Below are positions 26,701-34,400 of a DNA stretch of 36,576 nt, piece by piece (the first letter of the stretch is position 1; each line of letters opens with the position of its first letter). This DNA comes from a virus. Location of the stretch: the IMG/VR virus record IMGVR_UViG_3300042520_000085, positions 1 to 36,576 of that record; one strand, 5' to 3'. A program made the translations under genes and the position numbers. The notes beneath the pieces were generated by a model. It was not told where the DNA came from. It saw only the letters and a list, made by a program, of their open reading frames with translations, and searched no databases.

Positions 26701-29700
26701 ACCGTTGATGCTAAGTGTATCGTCTTTGAGTGAGTCAACAAAGATACCGTTTTTAAATCTATCAAGTCCGGCTTCGTCACGGACTGTTACGGTCGTTGCT
26801 GCCTTTTCAAGAGCATTCAATGTGGTGTAATATTCTAGATTCTCAATTCTATCTTGAAGAATACCAATATCACGCATCGTAAATCTATTGATCGCAGATG
26901 CCTTGGAGGCACATGATAAGTCTGATCTGCCCAGTCTATTACCGTAAGCTGGTGATAGTGATGGATAAGGAGGAATCTTCAATACAGATAGAGTCAACTT
27001 ATCTGGATCAAACTTTGGTGTAATTGGTGTTAGTGATGGAACACCACCAACAACTGATAGTGATCCAGTCTTGTCTAGTGTAACAAGATCGATACGACCA
27101 AGATAGTTCTGAACATCAAATGTCAGAGGGTTCGATGGCATAGGAATCTTGATGCCCTGACTGACAAACTTAAATGTTGCCCAAGCAGCCTTAGGATATG
27201 TTGATATATATGCAATACCTGGATTTTCTGTTGCTGCTGATGGTAGAACCGCCGCAGTAGCAATGTTATTCTTGACAGGTCTAAAGTCTAGAACATTTCT
27301 TAGATCAATCAACTTACCGGTTGCAGTTCTGTATCTTGGAACATTCTCAGTTCTAATATTTGTCTCTGCATTGAATAGAGCATCATTGTCCTGAATAGGA
27401 TAAGAATCGACAGAGAAGTAACCGCCAGTACCGGTAGCGGTATGATCAAAGTAATCCAACTCAATAAGAAGTCTATCGGTTGCTTCCATAGCTGATCTTG
27501 GTCTAATATAACCGTGATCATACATGTTATCTGTCTGTCCATTGTTGAAAATGAACGAAGATGTGACATCTGTTCCGCCAGTATTAGATGTTGGGTAAGA
27601 ACCTGAGCCTTTTCTGATAGATTTAATTCTATAGATATCACTGAAACCTAGATTGATAGGACCAGTTAGATTAGGTAGAGTTGATGCATTGATCTTAACA
27701 TATCTATTGGTTCTAAGAACCTTTGACATTTCACGAGCGGTAACTCTTGCTACTGGGAATGTAACAGCAGCGGCTACAGTTGATGAGAATGTTTCTTTAA
27801 GATCGATTGTCAATGATGATGGAGTTGTGGTAACTGATCTAACAGTGCCAGTATTAGCACCCTTAGTTGTTAGATCGATGATATCACCAACTAGATAAAC
27901 CTTGGTTACTGTATTGCCTGCTAGTGCAGGAATACCTGGGCTGACGATCAAATCTCTGTTATTTGCAGATGCAGTTGTAACAGTATAAGTCAAACTGTTG
28001 CCAGAGAATCTAACCTTGTCACCAACATTCAATGTTAGGAAGTTTGTGCTTAGATCACCAAGAAGTCTGGTTGCACCCACAGTTCCGGTTACAGTTCCTG
28101 GAAGGCTGAGGTTTGTATTGGCTTTCAATACGAGTTTGATTTCTCTCTTATCAGCACTTGCAAGAGTTGTCGTACCATAAGGTAGAGTTTCAATACCTGA
28201 TGGTATAGTAATTGACAGTAGACCAGTTGTATCAATAGCAACAGTGTTATCGATACCCTCAGTCTTTAAGAATGAGAATGATGTTGCAGATGTAGTTGGA
28301 TCATCCTTATCTCTAACGCTCTTGGTTGATAGTGAACCAGTATCGTAAAGAAGATATGAATCCTGTGCTTGTAGAACAAATGAACTGCCTACAATGTCTG
28401 CCTTAGCGCCAGTGGCAGGCATATAGAACGATTGAACATTACCTGGACCATAACCAGAAACATATTGCACATCTGTTAGATAAAGATTATACTGAGCATC
28501 GTAGCCCTCTCTGCCATCAACATATTCTAGTGATAGAACTTTAGCATAACCAACTAGAGTTCCGGCAGCGGCACTAGTTGCTAATTTCTTATCAGTGATT
28601 GAGTTCTGTGCGGTATCATAAAGGTAAATAACAGCACCCTTGTTCTGCTCCCACATACCGATAACTTCATTAACCACAACATATGAACCCATGGTTGTGG
28701 TAATGATATGAGTATCGCTGGCTACATCAAGACCTTTTCTTGTTACAAGTTCCTGTGTAGTTTCATAATTGATTTCATAACCTTTGACATATGCAGTACC
28801 GGCTGATACAGAAACGGCTAGAAGCTGGTTATTACCGTTATCGTAACGACCGAAATTACTGCCTGTATTGTCATGCTCTCTAATCTGAACGGCCATACCA
28901 CCTACAAGATAGTTGCCCGATTCATCAAAGGTTCTCTTTGCCATTTCATCGGCAATAATATTGTATTCTGGTCTATCGTTTCTTTCCGTTACGATACCAT
29001 TTTCAATTCTAACAAGAGAAATAAAGTCCTGCTGATCAATCTGATCTGTTAGATTATATGTGTATAGAGTTGGTGAGATAGAAAATCTATCAGCACCAGG
29101 TGCGGCATAGTTTGATGATTCAAGAGCAGGATCGAGTAGTGAAGTATCTTCCTCAGAACTTACAATCTCCTCTGATAGAAGCATACCTACAATCTTTGAT
29201 GGGTTTCTATTGTATCTTTCAATAATGATAGACTGCTTTGGAAACTTGATGAAATGGTTCTTAGCGAATATAACACCTTCTTCAATCTGAAATCTTGAAC
29301 CGAAGCCAGTTGGACTAGAAGCAAGAGCAACGGCAGTTCCTACACTTGAATTAAGAACTTCGTTTGGCTGAAATACTTTAAGTGCTGAGTTGGTTGATGC
29401 TCTAGTGTAACGAACATAAAGAGTCTTGGTGTTAGTTGATGTTTGAACACCATCTAGAACATCAATAACAATTGCCTGAATACCAGTTGTGGCACCAGTT
29501 AGAACAACATTCTTAAAGTTATTGACATTTACTGTATTGTTTAGAGTATTAAGGTCTTTGATCTTAACATAATCGACAGCCGAACCACCAGATGCGAAGC
29601 CTTCACTTGTCTGAACTGAGAACCCACCAGGAAGAACAATAGAACCCTCACGGAACATGTGACGACCGAACCGAGTAACCTGTTCTTGAAGGATAGTCTG

Positions 29701-29835
29701 TAGCTGTGTTAGCTCACGAGCCTGGACGGCATAACCAGGCTTGAATAGAATGCGATAAAAATCTTTATTGAAATCATAATCATCATAGTAAGGACTTACA
29801 TTGAAGTTAGTTGTCAATACAGTATTGGCTGCCAT
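23740..29835 (-). CDS. Giant DUF4815-type baseplate periphery / virion structural protein
   Basis: 2031 residues. The start (NFNVSPYYDDYDFNKDFYRI, then LFKPGYAVQARELTQLQTIL, FREGSIVLPGG) is the hallmark of DUF4815 proteins of far-T4 phages. Residues 1-900 contain beta modules and KGYEINYETTQEL. Helices near 960-1060 (CASKASAINRFTMRDIGILQ, RIENLEYYTTLNALEKAA) may form a coiled coil. Around 1435 is a DPPPPPPFPWW stretch. The domain that follows (about 1450-1580: AYSFLAKTPNNEEGMFLTSA to FNDTQYAFVVHSDAAD, TWAKLGE-like TAKLGEVD) is a jelly-roll type common in phage fibres. AAGGA precedes the ATG. It follows gp8, where T4 has genes 9-12, so it probably makes the outer baseplate and anchors fibres. 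Not an enzyme as far as I can see. Confidence 0.85.
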   Translation of the reverse strand: MAANTVLTTNFNVSPYYDDYDFNKDFYRILFKPGYAVQARELTQLQTILQEQVTRFGRHMFREGSIVLPGGFSVQTSEGFASGGSAVDYVKIKDLNTLNNTVNVNNFKNVVLTGATTGIQAIVIDVLDGVQTSTNTKTLYVRYTRASTNSALKVFQPNEVLNSSVGTAVALASSPTGFGSRFQIEEGVIFAKNHFIKFPKQSIIIERYNRNPSKIVGMLLSEEIVSSEEDTSLLDPALESSNYAAPGADRFSISPTLYTYNLTDQIDQQDFISLVRIENGIVTERNDRPEYNIIADEMAKRTFDESGNYLVGGMAVQIREHDNTGSNFGRYDNGNNQLLAVSVSAGTAYVKGYEINYETTQELVTRKGLDVASDTHIITTTMGSYVVVNEVIGMWEQNKGAVIYLYDTAQNSITDKKLATSAAAGTLVGYAKVLSLEYVDGREGYDAQYNLYLTDVQYVSGYGPGNVQSFYMPATGAKADIVGSSFVLQAQDSYLLYDTGSLSTKSVRDKDDPTTSATSFSFLKTEGIDNTVAIDTTGLLSITIPSGIETLPYGTTTLASADKREIKLVLKANTNLSLPGTVTGTVGATRLLGDLSTNFLTLNVGDKVRFSGNSLTYTVTTASANNRDLIVSPGIPALAGNTVTKVYLVGDIIDLTTKGANTGTVRSVTTTPSSLTIDLKETFSSTVAAAVTFPVARVTAREMSKVLRTNRYVKINASTLPNLTGPINLGFSDIYRIKSIRKGSGSYPTSNTGGTDVTSSFIFNNGQTDNMYDHGYIRPRSAMEATDRLLIELDYFDHTATGTGGYFSVDSYPIQDNDALFNAETNIRTENVPRYRTATGKLIDLRNVLDFRPVKNNIATAAVLPSAATENPGIAYISTYPKAAWATFKFVSQGIKIPMPSNPLTFDVQNYLGRIDLVTLDKTGSLSVVGGVPSLTPITPKFDPDKLTLSVLKIPPYPSLSPAYGNRLGRSDLSCASKASAINRFTMRDIGILQDRIENLEYYTTLNALEKAATTVTVRDEAGLDRFKNGIFVDSLKDDTLSINGKSSQWCLDPVEQSYRPIYTSESFMFDLIRSSGVVARDRMVILNYSEMQFLNQNVATSERNLERASYLFLGQLKLTPDRDIWTDTTFLADEVLTTPEFVTQQNLGGTYTKISTTWNDWYVTNRTYTVRNPAGGGIVYQGTDYSTARRTADQYNTNSSVNIAIDIDWNRTGTEYGRNNQTSFIVQNATVRDVEIVPYIRPQVIYCEASNLKPNARIWVYFDNIPVSNTCRPLTASQYNTALTTYRFGSSGPVNPGEALSQAVDANGVFISSINITDNLVTASLPAALGNLPAEGTPIFVGLDGKCFFSYRIQQGQFRTGERKMIIGDSRVIISESGVSLDDPSESITTGASATFTAAGQKMIKQRTVIKIPTVQNVTKPVDEQRRTFDSETVPRDPPPPPPFPWWLFMGSCSAYSFLAKTPNNEEGMFLTSATIFVGRKSTSTSRGIWFEVREIDSGGGITRNQVPGSEKHFENIEIPISTNGIDNGLTITFNHPLFLFNDTQYAFVVHSDAADPDTYIWTAKLGEVDVNTGARRTSRPYTGTYYTTNNNMNWDMEPDVDMTIRLRRAEFVRNSLGTATLGNKPIDKLRLVSMSKEFTPALGDMFHIPDRLVLDSTTNIVPGDIIKKLSGATVVAQGTVASVSGKVVTLTGFTNFSTGTVNVFNSANTAKFTRVLENIQVAFGTLTSVYTLPGESGTIAEFSSASGGFVVGQVIRSISDSTFYATINELLNFDYSTATYDPDVIKFNGTSVSYQIESTSKSDFTRNTKAMTPGEQLNYLNERTVLSISNERLRGVNRSMNVHISMTTTSNVISPIINIDGTNAVATDNIISSDYTNETSPDGGNMLNKYISKTVTLADDQDAEDLRIYLSAFRPRGTDIKVWVKFKHREDSTSFEDRPWIELEKLTGEFNFSTISETSRNDWKEYQYKIPGANMTGTGGAIAYTSSTGAIFEGYKQFSIKIGLLLDPGVTDTAIVPRVADIRCIALQM

Positions 29836-29850
29836 TTTGTTCTTTTCCTT

Positions 29851-31173
29851 TTAGAAACTTAATACGATCTTGAAGTTCTCGGTCTGGTTCGGATCTCGTT
29901 GAACTGGTTCTATATTATCTATGTATAATAGTTTACCTGAATTGGTTTCCAGTTCAGGCTGTTGTGTTACGGTGATTAGCTGACGAACAGCGGCTGATGA
30001 ATAGCCTATCAATCTATCGTTTGTAGGTAGACCTTCAATACCGTATAGTCTAAGAGTATTAAAGCCATCCCAATCTGATACGATACCTCTGAATGATGAG
30101 GCTGTGAAAGACAACCCCTGATAGACAAACTCGTCCTTTTCATAGTTTACAGAAACACCAGAAACAGAAACGGTTGTTACTTGTGAGAATGTAGTATTCG
30201 TAAACGGAGTAGTTGATAGTCTTTTTGTTGGATCGGCAATAATAGCAACTTGTCTAAAGTCGTTAGCAACTGTTAGCTTGTTATTTTCAGATGCAGCGAG
30301 TTTAACAGAAATGATAAGATAAGAACCGCCTAGTTCTGTTACTGGGTCTGATCCGTGTCCACCTGGTGGAGGAATAACTGCTCTAGCAAATGCGCCCTGA
30401 CCACCGCCGCCACTGATTACTACGCTTGCTCTGCTGTATCCGTATCCAGGATCATCGATAACGATTTCTGAAATATTATTAGCAGTTGTATTTCTAACAG
30501 CAAAAGCATTAGCATTGAAGCCGTCACCAATAATACGAACATTGATATTAGATGAGGTATAATTAGCACCTCGGGTAACAACTCTAATGTTACTAATAGT
30601 TCCTTCGATGGTATTAGTCTGCACTGACCACTGTGTAGAGCCGTCGGCAATTGTTAGAGTCTTAACTGGAATAAAGTTTGCGGTAGTGAACTGTGTCTGT
30701 TCTTCTGCACTAATAGAATACATATACTTCCAAACATACTTGTCGGAAGTAGTGAATGGTAGAGAAGTAGGAGTGCCAGCAGGCTTTACGGTAGAAATAC
30801 CACCATAGTTGTTAGACAAACATTTATAGACATGAAAATCGTCTGTCACAACATAGAATTTATTGTTAGCGGCAGTTAGAGCCGATGAATCCCAAAAGTC
30901 TTCATACTGATTCCAGATTTCATTTGGAGTCCAGTTATATCTAGGAATACAATGTCTGATATCATTACCAGTGACTTTCTTACCACCAAGCATGTTCTTA
31001 TAGATATCAACAATACTTGAAACGGAAGTGGTTGGAACAGGTGGATTAGTATCAGATGGCCATGGAGATGTTTTGCCAATTGTCATGTATAAATTGGTAA
31101 CATTCTGAGCCACAGATGTTTTGAACATCTTGGCATTATGAATTTCAAGGTCTTTTGAATGTGAAGATGGCAT
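29851..31173 (-). CDS. 8: Baseplate wedge protein (gp8-like)
   Basis: 440 residues against 334 in T4 gp8, a wedge subunit that dimerises at the baseplate edge. Aligned landmarks are LYMTIGKTSPWPSDTNPPVP (T4: FITFGRSEPWSSNEN), DNVRHCIP-like IRHCIPRYNW, VYKCLSN, DKYVWKYMYSI, FRQVAIIADPTKR (T4: FRQISIITNPLE), and the end LLYIDNIEPVQRD...NFKIVLSF (T4: MIYMENRPPII...NILFTF). Residues about 185-280 hold two GxNYT/GYGYS modules, and about 335-410 a VYQG module; these extras explain the length beyond T4. It follows the 83-aa gene after 27 nt. A weak AAGAGAA precedes the start. Confidence 0.9.
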   Translation of the reverse strand: MPSSHSKDLEIHNAKMFKTSVAQNVTNLYMTIGKTSPWPSDTNPPVPTTSVSSIVDIYKNMLGGKKVTGNDIRHCIPRYNWTPNEIWNQYEDFWDSSALTAANNKFYVVTDDFHVYKCLSNNYGGISTVKPAGTPTSLPFTTSDKYVWKYMYSISAEEQTQFTTANFIPVKTLTIADGSTQWSVQTNTIEGTISNIRVVTRGANYTSSNINVRIIGDGFNANAFAVRNTTANNISEIVIDDPGYGYSRASVVISGGGGQGAFARAVIPPPGGHGSDPVTELGGSYLIISVKLAASENNKLTVANDFRQVAIIADPTKRLSTTPFTNTTFSQVTTVSVSGVSVNYEKDEFVYQGLSFTASSFRGIVSDWDGFNTLRLYGIEGLPTNDRLIGYSSAAVRQLITVTQQPELETNSGKLLYIDNIEPVQRDPNQTENFKIVLSF

Positions 31174-31200
31174 TACTATTCTCTTATTAATTTAATTGTA

Positions 31201-31452
31201 TTATTTAGCATCATTTGTCGGAGGGTCCCATTCCTCATCTTTTACTATCTCTAGCATTTCTTCATGAGTATAAGGACCATCGGTATTCTTTAGTTTAGAT
31301 ACGAAGTCTGGTTGATCGCCAATCCATTTGATAAATGTCTTTTTGAGGTCTTTAGTGTATCTTAGATGTTCAACAGATGTTTCCAGAATTTGCTCGAAAT
31401 CAACTTTCTTTAATTCTGAAACAGGTAGTATCAGATAGTTTCTATCTTCCAT
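31201..31452 (-). CDS. Small conserved-type protein between gp7-like and gp8
   Basis: 83 residues. It has LILPVSELKKVDFEQILETS, then KTFIKWIGDQPDFVSKL, then GPYTHEEMLEIVKDEEWDPP. I recall the same pattern (ILxxSELxxIDFxQVLETS, TFVKWxGxxPxFV, GPYxHEEML) in many far-T4 aquatic phages, in this position among baseplate genes. It is acidic, without membrane or enzyme motifs. The start codon overlaps the stop of the gp7-like gene (TAATG), which indicates coupling. It may be a minor wedge part or an assembly factor. Function unknown. Confidence 0.65.
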   Translation of the reverse strand: MEDRNYLILPVSELKKVDFEQILETSVEHLRYTKDLKKTFIKWIGDQPDFVSKLKNTDGPYTHEEMLEIVKDEEWDPPTNDAK

Positions 31453-34400
31453 TATACACCAAATCTTTCTCTATCAGTATTGAAGTTTCGTTTAACTTCG
31501 GCTGCCGATAGCACACGGTTATAAACTCTCATGATTGAAATTCTACCGATTAGATAGCTCCAACGATAAATGTCGTTATATGCACCAGATGCACCGACAG
31601 ATACACCACTATTATTTGTAGCAATAGTTCCTGCCAGTGCTGACGAAGCAACTAGAGTATTATTGACATATAGTCTTTGTGCGCCTGAGGTATATGTTAG
31701 CGCAATGTGTGTCCATCTATTGCTTCTAATATAGTCTTCTGCATTAAAGCCTGGACGAACAGCCGCATAGCCAGGAGGTGGCACTCTAGTTGCTGTTAGT
31801 GAGGCCGCCTGTTGCCATACACCATTAATCTTAGCATTGAATACTAGATCACCCAATAGATTAAATTCTAGTGAGTATTGACTTCCGTTGGCACCCTTCT
31901 GGAAAATTACAGCATTCTGGAATGTAGAAGGAACATTGATCCAAGTTTCTAGTGTCAAATTCTGTAGATCAAGAGTTGTGCTATTTGGGAATCTAATAAC
32001 ATCATTTAAGCCGTCAAAGCGAATAAGACCATTAGTTACAGAAACACCATTGAGCATTTCACCTTCATAACTTGTATTAATGAGGTTAGCAATTCTACCT
32101 GCTGTAGTTGTTCCAGTATTAGCAGCCGACATATGGAATATTAGACCAGTCTTTACTAGGTCTGGGTAATGGCTGCTACTGAATACTTGTGCGCCGTTTA
32201 TATTTGTTGCTTCAATATCTTCCTTTTCATACTGACCAAACATCTTCATGCCGGCAGGATGTGTTAGCGACTTAAGTGTGTTTCTATACTTTGATAGAGG
32301 CTTGTCAGTTCTAACGACATAAGAGAAGTTCTGATAATAATCTCTATTCTGTAGGTAATTCTGGGCGCTGATAAAGCCATCGTCATTAATATAACGACCT
32401 GGGTATGAATAGATACCTGTAACAACCGAAGTATTAACGACAGCGACATTACCTGTATGACCTGTTGTTAGGTCAAGAATAGGTGGAACAGTGTAACCAG
32501 TTCCTGGGTTAACAATAGTAAATCTTCTGATGATACCAATATCTTCTGTTGTGAATGTAAATGAACCACCACGGCCCAGTGTGGTCATTGGCTGAACATT
32601 AGCGCCGGTTCCTGTTGCTGACTTAATTACACAATAAGGCATCATTGTATAATCGTATCCCTCACCACCAATATAGTGACCAGAAATTTGAACCCATGCA
32701 ACATTCATAATAGCGCCAGCAGCATTGACTACGCTTACTCTGGCAGCCGCACCTGATCCGAAACTATTTGCTTCGTTTCTATTGTGGAACTCGATAACAT
32801 CATTGACCTGATAATTTAGACCAGGATTGAGTATCTTTAGTTTGCCGATGATGCCCATTTCTTGGACGATTGTATTTGCTTGAATGGTAAATGTAGGTGT
32901 ACCGAAATAACTCTCACCAGGTTCGACAACGAAACAAAATTTAGCTGCACCGGTATTTGAATATGACCAGTAACCAACGGCATCTGCAATAACAGTTTCG
33001 CCTACTGTAGAAGCACCATCAACAGTCAAACCACCGTTAGCGACCTCTGTAGCAAAGCCATACATGTCGCATCTAACATTAGCAACATCTGAAATTCTAG
33101 TGTTACAAATATTATATTGATTGGGATGATAAATGTTTTCCCAAACGCTTTCTACTTCACCTAGAGCACCGATACCACCACCGCCAGATACAGTAATAAA
33201 ATCGCCTCCTCTAGCTTCTGGACCGTCTTCTATACGACCACGATAGCCTGCACCACCATTATCTGGCAATGAACCTTCAATAAAGATTCTTTCAATACCA
33301 CCGGCAGATACTCTTGAAATTCTTACTAGACCGCCAGTACCAGAACCATTTACTGGAATAATTGGAACAGTAGTACCTTCAACATAACCAGTACCACCAT
33401 TAACAATATCAATATCGACAATCTGACCGCCGAAGATACGAGCAGTAGCATATTTTACTTGTCCGTCTTCTTCGAATAGTGCATAGATTGATTCGTCAGA
33501 TAGAAATGGCTTATTAGAGTTTGAAATTCTTAGTTCGGTAACAAGTGTATTGTTATCATAGAATACATTAACTGCCTCGACTAGTGCAGTTGCTTTAGAA
33601 GTCAAGCCTTTAACTTCTTTATTCTGAAAATATGAATAGACCATAGAGTTGGCAACATTGTTAATAGCGCCGTTCTGGACTCTTAATGCTCTTTCAACAT
33701 ACCACTTACCGTCTGACGCTCTAAGAACATCTTGCTTAGGATAATAAACCTCGGCAGTTGTATTATATAAGGCTCTCATCAAGAAACGAATAGACTTTTC
33801 CGAGCCTCTTGATCTATAGAAATCCTTGGCGTGTTTCAGCACAAGGTTCTTATCAGCCAACATATTCTTGGGAAGTAGCTTGATATAATTGTTATAGAGT
33901 GTTTGAAGGATCTGATCATTATCACGAGCGTTATCGACATCCATATAACGACCGAAATTCTTCATAATGTTTGTTAGATCGGCACCGGGTGCATTAGCAA
34001 CAGTTTTGTAAACGAAAAATCTTTCACCAACCAAACGCACTGGGTAACTATTACCTGTGATATTGAAGGTGTTGCTGCCTGGTACGACATTAGCTGCATA
34101 AGCACCAACATCTGTATTGGCTATTCTAATCTTGGTACCGTTAGCGATAGCAACATTTGATCTACCAACAGGAAGACTTACAACCACAGTGTTCGTATAA
34201 TCTACGCCATATGGTGTTGTCGCACCAATTACGGTACTGATTGTCAGATTAGAAGTGACTGGCTTGATATAACTTGGAGTTTCTAGAAATCTATAATAGC
34301 TTCTAACAAACTCCAAGAAGATTTCGTGTTCTTCTCTGACGAACCCCGGAACCTGTTGATCAATTAATACTGATGTTCTGTTATTTGAAATAAATGGCAT
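31452..34400 (-). CDS. 7: Baseplate wedge protein (gp7-like) with C-terminal LamG-like domain
   Basis: 982 residues. The N-terminus (SVLIDQQVPGFVREEHEIFL, EFVRSYYRFLE) and the segment near 173-222 (KNMLADKNLVLKHAKDFYRS, EKSIRFLMRALYNTTAEVYY) resemble the helical part of T4 gp7 (RSYDFYSTKGIEASYKFLFK). Residues 685-723 (LSKYRNTLKSLTHPAGMKMF) match its SSRYKSDVIRFVHPVGFGFI. Between them, residues 260-660 carry repeated VNGGTGY, NPGLNY and NPGTGYT beta modules. Residues about 750-975 are a concanavalin/LamG-type fold (GLIFHMSAAN, IRFDGLNDVIRFP, LTLETWINVPS, WTHIALTYTSGAQRLYVNNT, GRISIMRVYNRVLSAAEV). T4 gp7 (about 1032 aa) has a quite different first half. Coupled by TAATG to gp6 before it and the 83-aa gene after it. 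Confidence 0.8.
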   Translation of the reverse strand: MPFISNNRTSVLIDQQVPGFVREEHEIFLEFVRSYYRFLETPSYIKPVTSNLTISTVIGATTPYGVDYTNTVVVSLPVGRSNVAIANGTKIRIANTDVGAYAANVVPGSNTFNITGNSYPVRLVGERFFVYKTVANAPGADLTNIMKNFGRYMDVDNARDNDQILQTLYNNYIKLLPKNMLADKNLVLKHAKDFYRSRGSEKSIRFLMRALYNTTAEVYYPKQDVLRASDGKWYVERALRVQNGAINNVANSMVYSYFQNKEVKGLTSKATALVEAVNVFYDNNTLVTELRISNSNKPFLSDESIYALFEEDGQVKYATARIFGGQIVDIDIVNGGTGYVEGTTVPIIPVNGSGTGGLVRISRVSAGGIERIFIEGSLPDNGGAGYRGRIEDGPEARGGDFITVSGGGGIGALGEVESVWENIYHPNQYNICNTRISDVANVRCDMYGFATEVANGGLTVDGASTVGETVIADAVGYWSYSNTGAAKFCFVVEPGESYFGTPTFTIQANTIVQEMGIIGKLKILNPGLNYQVNDVIEFHNRNEANSFGSGAAARVSVVNAAGAIMNVAWVQISGHYIGGEGYDYTMMPYCVIKSATGTGANVQPMTTLGRGGSFTFTTEDIGIIRRFTIVNPGTGYTVPPILDLTTGHTGNVAVVNTSVVTGIYSYPGRYINDDGFISAQNYLQNRDYYQNFSYVVRTDKPLSKYRNTLKSLTHPAGMKMFGQYEKEDIEATNINGAQVFSSSHYPDLVKTGLIFHMSAANTGTTTAGRIANLINTSYEGEMLNGVSVTNGLIRFDGLNDVIRFPNSTTLDLQNLTLETWINVPSTFQNAVIFQKGANGSQYSLEFNLLGDLVFNAKINGVWQQAASLTATRVPPPGYAAVRPGFNAEDYIRSNRWTHIALTYTSGAQRLYVNNTLVASSALAGTIATNNSGVSVGASGAYNDIYRWSYLIGRISIMRVYNRVLSAAEVKRNFNTDRERFGV

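Noticed and set aside
30821-30828. TATAAATG, near match to the late promoter consensus
   Set aside because: It lies deep within gp8 about 1 kb before the next gene, and the same word also occurs in the 526-aa fibre near 4480; probably chance.
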